Below, in pieces: positions 32,023 through 40,972 of a stretch of DNA of 44,379 nt. This DNA is from Verrucomicrobiota bacterium (GTDB taxonomy: Bacteria > Verrucomicrobiota > Verrucomicrobiia > Limisphaerales > J093). The notes under the pieces are model-generated. The model ran no database searches. It was not told the origin of the DNA and saw nothing but the letters and a program-made list of their open reading frames with translations. Location: NCBI GenBank assembly GCA_022710935.1, contig JAKLFY010000052.1, forward strand, positions 1 through 44,379, read 5' to 3'. A program made the position numbers and the translations under genes. Position 1 is the first letter of the stretch; the number at the start of each line of letters is the position of its first letter.

Positions 32023-33342
32023 TCAGTCAACCGTCCACAACGTCACCGCATCCTGGTCCTTGATGAAGAGGCGGTTGCCCGAGGCGACCGGATACGCGTA
32101 GGTCGGCGAGTCGGCCACCTTGAGGCGGGCGATTTCCTTGTACGCTTGAGGATTTGGCTCGAAAACCACCAGCATCGACGAGGGCGTCAGGGCTAGCAGC
32201 ACCGACCCGGCATCCACCACCGAGCCAAAACCGCTCCCCCCGCCACCGCGCCCGCCGCGCCCGCCGCGCCCGCCGCCGCCGGTCGATGCCGGCGCGGCGT
32301 CGGTCGCCGCGGGCGCCCACGGCGCGGTCCAGGCGGTCTTGCCGTCCTGGGCATTGAGACAAAAGAACTCGTTGCCGGCCGTGAGTCCGTAGAGGAAGCC
32401 GCTCTTCAGGACCGGAGTGTTGAATTGGACGCTATTGTCGGCGTTCTTCCAGAGTTCCTTCCCCGCGAGGCCGGATTCCTCTTTCTCGAACTTGACCGCC
32501 GTCGCGCCGCGTCCGGAACCGAGGTAGATGACCGTGTCACCTGCGACGATCGGGGTGGCGGCGTTGTAGCCGCGACCTTGGACGACAAAAGGCGTTTCCC
32601 AGGCCAGCTTGCCGTCGGCCAGCGCCAGCGCCACCATCTTGGTGTCGGTCTGGGTCAGGGCATACGGCGTGCCGTCCACCGTGATCAAGACGGGGGAGGC
32701 ATAGGCGGCGCCATCACCGGTCCAGCGCCACTTTTCGGAGCCGCTGGCCAGGTCGTAGGCGATCACGCCGCCGTTTCCCGGGCCTCCGAGCACAGCCACG
32801 CAAAGGCCGTTGGCGACCAGTGGCGAAGCGGAGGTGAAGAAGCGCGGCCAGGCGCCCGTGAAATCCTCTTTTCGCCAGAGCCGCTTGCCGCTGGCGACTT
32901 CGTGGCAGGATAACACACCCCGGAGTCCCAGGGTCACGACCTTCCCCTCGGCCACCGTTGGTGAGCAACGGGGTCCCGAGTGCCCCGAAGCGGGTCCTTC
33001 GGCGCCCAAGGCGTCGTGTTTGTCACGCCACCGTTCCTGGCCGGTCGCCGCGTCGAGACAGCGCAGGATTTCCCCTCCCTCCTGGCGGGCGAACACAAAG
33101 AGGTCGTTCCCCACCAGGGAGGGGGTAGCCGCGCCCTCTCCGACGGTGACTTTCCACTTCTGTGTCAGTTCTTTGGGCCAGGTTTGAGGCGCTCTGAACC
33201 CCACAGCTTTGGCGTCGCGATTTGCGCCGCGCCATTGGGGCCAATCCTGGGCCCACACGCAACTGGCGGTTCCGGCGAGCACGCAGCCCGCCACGAGAGC
33301 GAGGATCTGTCGGGTCGAGTTCATAGCGATTCCGTTGTTCAT
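32023..33342 (-). CDS. secreted PQQ-type beta-propeller protein
   Basis: 439 residues with a signal peptide (ILALVAGCVLAGTASCVWA). The start WPQWRGANRD is the usual opening of exported WD-like/PQQ-type propellers in Planctomycetes and Verrucomicrobia. At least six blades carry G-x-x-x-W motifs (LDAATGQERWR; YDLASGSEKWR; LNAQDGKTAWT). A Gly/Arg low-complexity insert (about residues 350-368) interrupts the propeller late on. No catalytic residues are evident, so it is probably a binding or scaffold protein and not a quinoprotein dehydrogenase. The ATG at 33324 is an equally good start. Confidence 0.8.
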   Translation of the reverse strand: MNNGIAMNSTRQILALVAGCVLAGTASCVWAQDWPQWRGANRDAKAVGFRAPQTWPKELTQKWKVTVGEGAATPSLVGNDLFVFARQEGGEILRCLDAATGQERWRDKHDALGAEGPASGHSGPRCSPTVAEGKVVTLGLRGVLSCHEVASGKRLWRKEDFTGAWPRFFTSASPLVANGLCVAVLGGPGNGGVIAYDLASGSEKWRWTGDGAAYASPVLITVDGTPYALTQTDTKMVALALADGKLAWETPFVVQGRGYNAATPIVAGDTVIYLGSGRGATAVKFEKEESGLAGKELWKNADNSVQFNTPVLKSGFLYGLTAGNEFFCLNAQDGKTAWTAPWAPAATDAAPASTGGGGRGGRGGRGGGGSGFGSVVDAGSVLLALTPSSMLVVFEPNPQAYKEIARLKVADSPTYAYPVASGNRLFIKDQDAVTLWTVD

Positions 33343-33418
33343 GGTGATTCCATTGTCTGTTCGCGGGCTGTTGGGTGGAGTCGGCCTGATCGCGGCCTTC
33401 TCGCGCTTCTTCCCTTCT

Positions 33419-33721
33419 TTACAATCCCTCGGTCAATCGGGCCGGTGTGGCCCTGGGCTCAAGGAGCAAGCCAGGCACAGTGCAGGAGACCGCCGACGCG
33501 ATCGTCGCAACCACGCCGATCAATAGCTCAGGTTCGGTAAGCTCAAGCTCGGCGAATCTTCGAAACACGAACATCGGAATAAGGCAGGCACTGGCGAAGC
33601 AAGCAAGCCGGCCGAACCGGGCTGCGGCGGTCTTTGCCTGCAGCAATTCCTCGCGCAAGGTCTTGTACTCTTCAGCAGGACCACTCTCGCTACCCTTCGT
33701 GCTGGTTTGATTGGTGGTCAT
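33419..33721 (-). CDS. small membrane protein of unknown function
   Basis: 100 residues from ATG 33721. A polar N-terminus with EEYKTLREELLQAKTAAARF is followed by two membrane segments, FGRLACFASACLIPMFVF and LLIGVVATIASAVSCTVPGLLL. The frame continues upstream to 33922, but that part looks random. I recognise no family. Confidence 0.5.
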   Translation of the reverse strand: MTTNQTSTKGSESGPAEEYKTLREELLQAKTAAARFGRLACFASACLIPMFVFRRFAELELTEPELLIGVVATIASAVSCTVPGLLLEPRATPARLTEGL

Positions 33722-33994
33722 AGCGCTCGAGCTGCGCGGACGGCGCCCAACAGGCATTGTGCGGACCCGGCTGGTCGAGAACGAGAAGGAGTCCGTCCAG
33801 TTCGGTCGTCGATCCAGGCGCGGGCATGGGGAAAAGGTAGTTCGGGACCGATGGAGGGACAAGGCGAAAACAGGCGAAAACAGCGCTGGCAGCAGCGGAG
33901 GGAGGGATGAGTTCCCCTGCACCCACTTGCGTCACAGTTCCTCAACTCTCAACGCCCCACTTCGCGGTGGTCACGACTCAATGAACCAGGCGGC

Positions 33995-35092
33995 CTAGTC
34001 CCCAAGGCTGATGCCCAGGGCGCGGGCCGTGCGGACGAAATCGCCGTCGACCGGCACGCGGCGGAGGCGTCCGACGGCCTCGGTGATCGGGACTGGGACC
34101 ATATCGGGCGGGCGGAACGCGACCATGCAGCCGTAGTGTTCCTCGGCGATCAAGCGGACCGCGTTGGCCCCGAAACGGGTGCAGAGGAGCCGGTCGAACG
34201 TCGTCGGGCGCCCGCCCCGTTGCAGGTGCCCGAGCACGCAGACGCGGGCTTCCTTGCCGGTCCGTTTCTGGATTTCCTCGGCTACACGGGCGCCGATGCC
34301 CCCGAGCCGGGCCTCGCGATTGGCCTCCTGCGGGCCGCTTGTAGCGTAGGTGCCGCCGTGTTCGTGCGCCCCTTCGGCCACGACGACGAGCGTGAATCGG
34401 CGTCCGTCCTGCTCGCGTTCGGCGATCTTGGCGCAAATCCGATCGAAGCGGAAAGGAATCTCCGGAATGAGAATGACATCGCCGCCGCCGGCGATCCCGG
34501 CGTACATCGCGATCCACCCGGCATACCGCCCCATCACCTCCAGGACCATCACCCGACCGTGGCTTTCGGCGGTGGTGCGCAAACGGTCGAGAGCGTCGGT
34601 GGCGCAATCCACCGCGGAGTCGAATCCGAACGTGATGGCTGTCGCCTCGAGGTCGTTGTCGATGGTTTTGGGCACCCCGACCAGCGGGATGCCTTTCTCG
34701 TGGAGTTGCTGGGCGATGCTGAGCGAGCCGTCCCCGCCCACCACCACCAACGCCCGCAGCCCCAATTCGCTCACGGTCAATCGGGCCGCCTCCAGGACGT
34801 CGTCCGGGATCCGCTGGGCGACGCCGTGGCCGGTCTTCGCGGTGAACTGCCCCTTGTTGGCGGTGCCAAGGACTGTCCCACCGACGAAGAGGAGACCGTC
34901 CATTTCGTGGTAGTCCAGGAGTCGGGTGCGCCGCGGGGGCAGCAGACCGTCGAAACCTCCCAGGATGCCCACGGTCTCCCAATCCCGTTTGGCGGCGGTC
35001 TTGACAACCGCGCGGATGACTGCGTTGAGACCGGGGCAATCGCCGCCGCCAGTCAGGATGCCGATGCGTGTCTTCATGAGGGGTCTTTTCAT
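33995..35092 (-). CDS. pfkA: 6-phosphofructokinase
   Basis: 365 residues from ATG 35092, which overlaps the mrp stop by ATGA; ATG 35077 is an alternative. It phosphorylates fructose 6-phosphate. Motifs: LTGGGDCPGLNAVIR at the start, VGGTVLGTANKG, VVVGGDGSLSIA and PKTIDNDLEAT. Gly122 in GGDGS is the ATP-type residue, since pyrophosphate enzymes have Asp there. Lys142 in PKTIDND is shared with the pyrophosphate and group III enzymes. This mix is typical of ATP-using group III members. HLQRGGRPTTFDR near residue 290 is the substrate-binding arginine loop. Confidence 0.9.
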   Translation of the reverse strand: MKRPLMKTRIGILTGGGDCPGLNAVIRAVVKTAAKRDWETVGILGGFDGLLPPRRTRLLDYHEMDGLLFVGGTVLGTANKGQFTAKTGHGVAQRIPDDVLEAARLTVSELGLRALVVVGGDGSLSIAQQLHEKGIPLVGVPKTIDNDLEATAITFGFDSAVDCATDALDRLRTTAESHGRVMVLEVMGRYAGWIAMYAGIAGGGDVILIPEIPFRFDRICAKIAEREQDGRRFTLVVVAEGAHEHGGTYATSGPQEANREARLGGIGARVAEEIQKRTGKEARVCVLGHLQRGGRPTTFDRLLCTRFGANAVRLIAEEHYGCMVAFRPPDMVPVPITEAVGRLRRVPVDGDFVRTARALGISLGD

Positions 35093-36144
35093 GTCGCGGC
35101 CGTCATGCGATGCAGCCTTTCGGCGATCGCCACGAATGCCTCGCCGGGCTTCGACTGCGGCGCCGAAACCACGATCGGCACGCCGCGGTCTCCGCCCTCC
35201 CGGATCTCGGTGAACAGCGGGATCTCGCCGAGGAACGGGATGCCTCGGCGCTCGGCCTCGGCCCGCCCGCCTCCGTGCCCGAAGATCTCGATGCGCTCCC
35301 CGTTCGGCGCGGTGAAGTAACTCATGTTCTCGACCAGGCCGAGGATGGCGACGTTGACCTTCTCGAACATTGCGATGCCCTTGCGCACAACGCCGAGCGA
35401 GGCTTCCTGCGGTGTGGTCACCACGACCCCGCCGTCCAGCGGCACGGTCTGACACAGCGACAGTTGGGCGTCGCCTGTTCCGGGGGGCAGATCGACCAGG
35501 AGGTAATCGAGGTCCCCCCACTCGACCGAGAAGAGAAATTGCTGGATGGTCTTGGTGATGAGCGGCCCGCGCCAGATCACCGGCTGATCGTCCTCGACCA
35601 GGAAGCCGATGCTCATCAGCTTCACACCGTGATTCACGGGAGGGACTAGCGTCTCGTGATCGCTCACGGTCGGGCGCTGCTTCAGCCCCATCATCAGCGG
35701 GATGGTCGGGCCGTAAATGTCGCAATCGAGCAATCCGACCCGCGCGCCCACGTGCTGCAACGCGCAGGCGAGATTCACCGAGACGGTGCTCTTGCCGACG
35801 CCACCCTTTCCGCTGGCGATGGCGATCACGCGCTTGACACCCGGGACGCGACTCTGTTGCGCCCAGGGATTGGGTCCGGCGCCCGGGCCTGCATTCGGTC
35901 CGGTCGGATGTTGGATCTCGACACGAACCTCGCCGGCACCCGGCAGGGCGCGGAGCGCCTGCTCGCAATCGGCCTTGATCTGCGCCGCCAACTCCGGGCT
36001 GTTGGATGGCAGCGTGAGCTGAACGCCGACTGCGCCGGCGTCGGCCGTCACTTCCTTAACCAGGCCAAACGACACGATGTCGCGGGAATAGCCGGGATAC
36101 TTCACCGCCTTGAGGGCGGCCATGATCTCGTCACGGTTGGGCAT
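35089..36144 (-). CDS. mrp: Mrp/ApbC-type P-loop ATPase, iron-sulfur carrier family, without the CxxC motif
   Basis: 351 residues. An N-terminal DUF59/MIP18-like domain (1-80, VKYPGYSRDIVSFGLVKEV) precedes a deviant Walker A GKGGVGKST, and LLVDLPPGTGDAQLSL is the second loop. Family members carry and transfer Fe-S clusters, usually held by a CxxC after the VENMS segment. Here that reads VENMSYFTAPNGERIEIFG with no cysteine, so cluster handling may differ, as in some other bacterial Mrp. It is coupled to pfkA by ATGA. Confidence 0.9.
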   Translation of the reverse strand: MPNRDEIMAALKAVKYPGYSRDIVSFGLVKEVTADAGAVGVQLTLPSNSPELAAQIKADCEQALRALPGAGEVRVEIQHPTGPNAGPGAGPNPWAQQSRVPGVKRVIAIASGKGGVGKSTVSVNLACALQHVGARVGLLDCDIYGPTIPLMMGLKQRPTVSDHETLVPPVNHGVKLMSIGFLVEDDQPVIWRGPLITKTIQQFLFSVEWGDLDYLLVDLPPGTGDAQLSLCQTVPLDGGVVVTTPQEASLGVVRKGIAMFEKVNVAILGLVENMSYFTAPNGERIEIFGHGGGRAEAERRGIPFLGEIPLFTEIREGGDRGVPIVVSAPQSKPGEAFVAIAERLHRMTAAT

Positions 36145-36255
36145 GAGAGGTATTAACAGTCCTGCGCACGATGCGTTTCTTACGTTCGAGAATGGACGAG
36201 ACTTGCCGCGGGAGCAACATATTCAAGGCAGCTTGTACCGTCTCCGGTGCATCCG

Positions 36256-36324
36256 GTCGGTGTCGGTGTTCTGTCGCCCGGTGAGGGCACCGGGCCTACA
36301 ACGGATGGAGACTGCCGGTGTAGG
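36256..36324. repeat. composite palindromic GTAGG repeat, copy 2 (inverted)
   Basis: Relative to copy 1 it is reversed: GTCGGTGTTCTGTCG, then CCCGGTG (36277-36283), AGGG, CACCGGG (36288-36294), CCTACAACGG (36295-36304), ten bases, CCGGTGTAGG (36315-36324). The second hairpin of copy 1 is missing; the argD stop (36327-36329) follows after two bases. Confidence 0.85.
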
Positions 36325-36326
36325 CT

Positions 36327-37613
36327 TCACGCCAGGCCGCGAACCACCTGCTCGATGATCGCAAGGCCTTCGTCCGCCTCGGCGCGGCTCAGGTTCAAGG
36401 GGGGGAGCAGCCGCACAACCCGCGCCCCGGCGGGCACGGTGAGCACGCCAGCCGCGTGCAGGCGATCCACAAACTGCGCCGCCGCCGTCTTTGGGCCCGA
36501 AGCAAACGCGGGAATGGCTTCCTTGTCCGCCAGCTCGAAACCGATCATGAGCCCCAATCCGCGCACACTCGTGAGGACTCGAGGGAACTGGCGCGCCAGG
36601 TTTTCGAGACCGGACTTGAGGTGCGCCCCCACCGTCCGCGCGTTGTCAGCCAGCCGGTCGCGGGCGACAATTTCGAGCACCTTCATCGCCACCGCGCACG
36701 CCAACGGCGTGCCGCCAAACGTTGTGGCATGGAGTCCGGGACTGAGCAGGTCGGCGTATGGCGCGCGCACCCAGAACGCGCTGATCGGGAAACCGCCCCC
36801 GAGCGATTTCGCCATCGACACCCCGTCGGGAAGAAAACCGTCGGCGCCCGACACCCCTTCGAGAATGCGCTGGAAACTCTGGAACCGGCCGGTGCGAAAA
36901 TAGCCGCACTGGACGCCGTCCATCAGGAGGAGGAGTTTCTTTTCATCGCACAGGGCGCGCAGTCCAAGCAGGTACTCGGGGGTGGCGGGGGTGATGCCGC
37001 CTTCGCCCTGGACGCCCTCGATCAGGATGGCCACCGTCGCCGGGGAAAGCGCCTGGCGCATCGCCTCGAGGTCGTTGAACGGGACATGGCGGAACCCGGC
37101 CACCATCGGCTCGAATCCCTTCTTGACCTTGTCCTGGCCGGTGGCCGCGATGCCTGCCAGCGTCCGGCCGTGAAAGGAATTGAGCGCGGTGAGAATTTCG
37201 AACCGGCCTTCGTCGTGTCCGAATTTGCGGGCCAGCTTGAACAGGCCTTCGTTGGCCTCGCCGCCCGAGTTGGCGAAGAACACCTTGCCGGGGGCCAGCA
37301 GGCGCACGATCTGCTCCGCAAGGCGCCCCTGGGGCTCGTGATAATACAGATTCGAGATGTGCACCATCCTCCGCGACTGCTCGATCAACGCCTGCGTGAT
37401 CTCCGGATGCGCATGGCCCAGCGAGCAGACGGCAATGCCGCTGCCCAGGTCGAGATAGCGCTTCCCAAACACATCCCAGAGGAAGCTGCCGGCGCCGCGG
37501 GCGAACGCGAGGTCGAAGCGTCCATAGCTCGGGACGACGTACTTGTGGAAAAGCTCGCGCACCGTTTCGAACTGATTGGCGATGATGGGTGGAGGCGGAA
37601 CAATGTCTTTCAT
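36327..37613 (-). CDS. argD: acetylornithine aminotransferase
   Basis: 428 residues from ATG 37613 (MKDIVPPPP). The longer frame to 37673 reads into the 74-bp repeat. It is a PLP class III aminotransferase that makes N-acetylornithine in arginine synthesis. FFANSGGEANEGLFKLARKF binds the cofactor phosphate, and the Schiff-base lysine is in SMAKSLGGGFPISAF. NSFHGRTLAGIAATGQ and HATTFGGTPLACA are standard. The usual DEVQ before the lysine is DGVQ here (LLLMDGVQCGYFRTGRF). It follows argB by 119 bases, split by the repeat. Confidence 0.92.
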   Translation of the reverse strand: MKDIVPPPPIIANQFETVRELFHKYVVPSYGRFDLAFARGAGSFLWDVFGKRYLDLGSGIAVCSLGHAHPEITQALIEQSRRMVHISNLYYHEPQGRLAEQIVRLLAPGKVFFANSGGEANEGLFKLARKFGHDEGRFEILTALNSFHGRTLAGIAATGQDKVKKGFEPMVAGFRHVPFNDLEAMRQALSPATVAILIEGVQGEGGITPATPEYLLGLRALCDEKKLLLLMDGVQCGYFRTGRFQSFQRILEGVSGADGFLPDGVSMAKSLGGGFPISAFWVRAPYADLLSPGLHATTFGGTPLACAVAMKVLEIVARDRLADNARTVGAHLKSGLENLARQFPRVLTSVRGLGLMIGFELADKEAIPAFASGPKTAAAQFVDRLHAAGVLTVPAGARVVRLLPPLNLSRAEADEGLAIIEQVVRGLA

Positions 37614-37662
37614 AAAAGGGAGTCCATTCGATCCAAGGGGCGTCCGGCGCGGTTTTGCCTCG

Positions 37663-37736
37663 CTAGCGCGCATGAGTGCACTTTTCGATAACCTCAGCTC
37701 CGCGTTCTTCGGAGGTTGGTGAGCAATGCGCGCTAG
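37663..37736. repeat. 74-bp structured repeat, copy C
   Basis: Ends CTAGCGCGCAT (37663-37673) and ATGCGCGCTAG (37726-37736) are perfect 11-bp arms. Compared with copies A and B, both arms have changed at matching positions (CCTG to CGCG on one side, CAGG to CGCG on the other), so pairing is kept. Inside, AACCTC and GAGGTT, and CTCCG and CGGAG, can pair. The right arm gives the argB stop TAG (37733-37735). Confidence 0.88.
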
Positions 37737-38608
37737 AGCACCACCTCCGTCCCGACGCCTTCGTCGGTGAAGATCTCGAGAAGAACCGCGTGAGGCACCC
37801 GCCCGTCGACGAACGAGACCTTGTCGACCCCGGCCCGAATGGCGGCGACCGCGCTGTCGACTTTGGGAATCATGCCCCGCTCGACAATCCCGGCGTGCTT
37901 GAGGGCGTCCACCTCGCTGGCGCGCAGATGCGGGATCAAGGTGGCGGGATCCCTGGGATCGCGCAGCAAGCCCGGCACATCGCTCATGAAAACCAGCCGC
38001 CGCGCGCGCAACGCGATGGCCGCGCGCGCCGCCGCAACGTCCGCATTGCAGTTGTAGACCTGGCCGTCCTTGTCCCGCGCGGTGGGGCTGATCACGGGCG
38101 TGATCCCCTTCTCGATGCAGGCCAGAAGCGGGGCCGTGTTCACGCCGGTCACTTCGCCCACGAAACCGATGTCCACCGGCTGCCCGTCCGCCCCATGCAC
38201 CAGAAGCTTCCGACAGGTGAAAATCTCCGTGCCGGCGAAACCCTTGGCCAGCCCGCCCAACGAGCTGATCGTCGTCACCACCTCCGGATTGATCTCGCCC
38301 GAAAGCACCGCATCGACCACCCGCACCGTCGCGGCGTCCGTGACACGCTGGCCCTGGACGAATTGCGCCTTCAGCCCCGCCTTCTCCATCGCGCGCGTGA
38401 TCGCCTTGCCGCCCCCATGCACCACGACGGGATTGATCTCCGCGGCCTCAAGAAAGACAATGTCCCGCGCAACACCGGTGCGGATGACCGGGTCGGGCGA
38501 GTCCATGAAGCTGCCGCCGTATTTGACGACAAACGTGGCCCCGCTGTACTTCTGGAGATAGGGCAATGCCTCGAGCAGCGTCGCGGCTTTCGAGATCAGG
38601 TCTTGCAT
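37733..38608 (-). CDS. argB: acetylglutamate kinase
   Basis: 291 residues of the amino-acid-kinase fold catalysing the second step of arginine synthesis. VKYGGSFMDSP is the glycine-rich phosphate loop, VVVHGGGKAITRAMEKAG binds acetylglutamate, and YNCNADVAAARAAIALRARRLVFMSDVPGLL is the ATP region. GGMIPK-like VERGMIPKVDSA is conserved. The extended N-terminal helix suggests the arginine-inhibited hexameric type; that is inference. It starts the argB-argD-mrp-pfkA run and is divergent from prmC. Confidence 0.95.
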   Translation of the reverse strand: MQDLISKAATLLEALPYLQKYSGATFVVKYGGSFMDSPDPVIRTGVARDIVFLEAAEINPVVVHGGGKAITRAMEKAGLKAQFVQGQRVTDAATVRVVDAVLSGEINPEVVTTISSLGGLAKGFAGTEIFTCRKLLVHGADGQPVDIGFVGEVTGVNTAPLLACIEKGITPVISPTARDKDGQVYNCNADVAAARAAIALRARRLVFMSDVPGLLRDPRDPATLIPHLRASEVDALKHAGIVERGMIPKVDSAVAAIRAGVDKVSFVDGRVPHAVLLEIFTDEGVGTEVVL

Positions 38609-38754
38609 CGGTTTGGGACTGGCGAAAAAGGCGCCAACATTATCTGAGCGCAGGGGCTATCACGCCAACGCCTCGCCGTCAACGGCCATCAGCATTTCAT
38701 CAGCAATTTCAGTTCGTGGCTGACCCCGCCGACCGGCGGCGGTAGTCTCGCCCC

Positions 38755-39615
38755 GTGACGGTTTTGGAAGTCATCCGACGCAGCACCGACTACCTGGCTC
38801 AAAAGGGCGTGGACTCGCCCCGCCTGCAAATCGAGCTGCTCCTGGCCCATGTGCTGAAGCTGCCCCGGCTCCAGCTCTACCTGAACTTCGAGCGCGTCCT
38901 CGAGGAACCCGAACTGGCAACGGTCCGCGCCCTGGTCCGCCGGCGCGGCAACCGCGAGCCCCTGCAACACCTGACCGGTCTGGTGTCGTTTTGCGGGTTC
39001 GAGCTCGCTGTCAGCCCTGATGTCCTGATCCCGCGCCCGGAAACCGAGGTCCTGGCCGAGCGCGCCTGGACACTTCTCGGGACTTCGCCGGCGGCCGCGC
39101 CGGCGGCCTTGGATTTCGGGACCGGCAGCGGCTGCCTGGCCATCGCCCTGGCCCGGCATTGCCCCGCCGCGCACGTCACCGCCGTCGATATCTCTGAACC
39201 GGCCCTGATCCAGGCCCGCACCAACGCAGAACGGCAGGGAGTCGCCGACCGCATCGAATGGCTGCGGAGCGACGGCTTGGCCGCGGTCCGCCCGGAGCTG
39301 CATTTCGACCTCATTGTCGCCAACCCGCCCTACATCCCGAGCGCCGAGATCGACCGTCTCGCTCCGGAAGTCCGCGATCACGATCCGCGCTCGGCGCTCG
39401 ATGGAGGTCCAGACGGTCTGGACGTCATCCGCCTCTTGGCCGCCGGAGCCGTCGCTCACATGAATCCATCCGGCCATCTTCTGCTCGAATTCGGCGACGG
39501 CCAGGCCACGGCCGTTGCCGACCTCTTCGTTCGGCACGGCTGGACCGTCGTGGGCGTCGAGGCCGACCTGAGCGGGCGGGAACGAATCTTGATTGCGCGG
39601 CTCGGCGGAAGGTGA
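38755..39615 (+). CDS. prmC: release factor glutamine methyltransferase
   Basis: 286 residues starting at GTG 38755. It methylates the GGQ glutamine of peptide release factors 1 and 2 with S-adenosylmethionine. The N-terminal helical domain (1-75) includes EPLQHLTG, DFGTGSGCLAIAL is the SAM-binding motif, and N190-P-P-Y193 is the catalytic motif. No in-frame ATG lies close by. It begins the plus-strand run that leads to murA. Confidence 0.94.
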   Translation: MTVLEVIRRSTDYLAQKGVDSPRLQIELLLAHVLKLPRLQLYLNFERVLEEPELATVRALVRRRGNREPLQHLTGLVSFCGFELAVSPDVLIPRPETEVLAERAWTLLGTSPAAAPAALDFGTGSGCLAIALARHCPAAHVTAVDISEPALIQARTNAERQGVADRIEWLRSDGLAAVRPELHFDLIVANPPYIPSAEIDRLAPEVRDHDPRSALDGGPDGLDVIRLLAAGAVAHMNPSGHLLLEFGDGQATAVADLFVRHGWTVVGVEADLSGRERILIARLGGR

Positions 39616-39709
39616 AACATTGCCGCGCACTGTCCGGCCGCGGCCGGCGTGTCGGGGAAACGGGCGGGGCGCGCCGTCTCGATGCGGCGCGGGGATCAAG
39701 TAGCGTGCC

Positions 39710-40972
39710 ATGTACAGTCTGTTGATCGAGGGCGGGCGACCGCTGGAAGGCGAGGTCACGATCAGCGGGGCCAAGAATGCCGTGCTGCCGCTGATGGCGG
39801 CCGCGCTGCTGACCCGCGAGCCGTGCGTCATCCGGCGCGTGCCGGCGTTGAGCGACGTGGCGTTCATGGTGCGCATCCTGACCGCGGTGGGCGCCAAAGT
39901 CCGGTCCCAAGGCGACACCGTCTCGATCGAGGCCAATCGCATTCGCGGCTTCTGCGACTACGATCTGGTGCGCAAGATGCGCGGCTCCGTCTGCCTTCTG
40001 GGCCCGCTGCTGGGGCGCCTGGGACAAGCCAAAGTCTCACTGCCTGGCGGATGCGTCATTGGCACCCGCCCGATCGATCTCCATCTCAAAGGTCTTCGCG
40101 CCCTCGGGGCGAAGATCCAGGTTGACAGCGGGTACGTCTGCGCCCAGACGCGGCGCCTCAAGGGCTCGGCCATGTTCCTGGGCGGGCGCGCCGGCCCGAC
40201 CGTTTTGGGCACAGCCAACGTCATGATGGCCGCCACGCTGGCCGAGGGGGTGACGGTGATCCAGAGCGCCGCCTGCGAACCCGAGATTGTTGACCTGGCC
40301 GAATTCCTCAACGGGATGGGGGCGCAAATCACGGGCGCCGGCAGTCCCACCATCACGATCACCGGCGTCAAGGAACTGCACGGCGCGGAGCACGAGGCCA
40401 TCCCGGATCGGATCGAGGCGGCGACCTTTGCCATTGCGGCGGCGTGCTCGCGCGGTGAAGTGACCCTGCGGGGGGCGCGTCCCGAACACCTCCACGCGGT
40501 CCTCGACAAGCTCGAGGAAGCGGGCGCCCGGCTCGATCGCACCGGCGGGAACCTGACGGTGAAGGGCGGGCGGCGGCTCCGGCCCGTGGATGTCACCACG
40601 CAACCGTACGCCGGGTTTCCGACCGACGCCCAGGCGCAGATGATGGTGTTGATGACCCAGGCGTCCGGCATCAGCATCATCACCGAGCGCATCTTCGAGA
40701 CCCGGTTCATGCACGTGAGCGAATTGGCGCGGCTGGGCGCTGACATCACCATCGAAGGACCCAGCGCCGTCGTCAAGGGCCCCTCGGTCTTGAGCGGCGC
40801 GCCGGTGATGGCGAGCGACCTGCGCGCCTCGGCCGCGCTGGTGATCGCCAGCCTCGTCGCCCAGGGCCGGACGCACGTGAAACGCATCTACCATCTCGAC
40901 CGCGGCTACGAGCGCATCGACGACAAATTGCGTCGGCTCGGCGCCCGGATCCAACGACTCTCCGACTCATGA
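39710..40972 (+). CDS. murA: UDP-N-acetylglucosamine 1-carboxyvinyltransferase
   Basis: 420 residues, first committed step of peptidoglycan synthesis. The N-terminal ISGAKNAVLPLMAAALL holds the conserved Lys-Asn pair. The catalytic Cys115 is in LPGGCVIGTRP, the same number as in E. coli, so fosfomycin sensitivity is expected. YAGFPTDAQAQMMVLMTQA is the other hallmark. It couples to the next gene by ATGA. Confidence 0.97.
   Translation: MYSLLIEGGRPLEGEVTISGAKNAVLPLMAAALLTREPCVIRRVPALSDVAFMVRILTAVGAKVRSQGDTVSIEANRIRGFCDYDLVRKMRGSVCLLGPLLGRLGQAKVSLPGGCVIGTRPIDLHLKGLRALGAKIQVDSGYVCAQTRRLKGSAMFLGGRAGPTVLGTANVMMAATLAEGVTVIQSAACEPEIVDLAEFLNGMGAQITGAGSPTITITGVKELHGAEHEAIPDRIEAATFAIAAACSRGEVTLRGARPEHLHAVLDKLEEAGARLDRTGGNLTVKGGRRLRPVDVTTQPYAGFPTDAQAQMMVLMTQASGISIITERIFETRFMHVSELARLGADITIEGPSAVVKGPSVLSGAPVMASDLRASAALVIASLVAQGRTHVKRIYHLDRGYERIDDKLRRLGARIQRLSDS

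Noticed and set aside
33419-33922. 167-codon form of the small membrane protein
   Set aside because: The extra 67 N-terminal residues look like translated spacer; the ATG at 33721 gives a cleaner protein.
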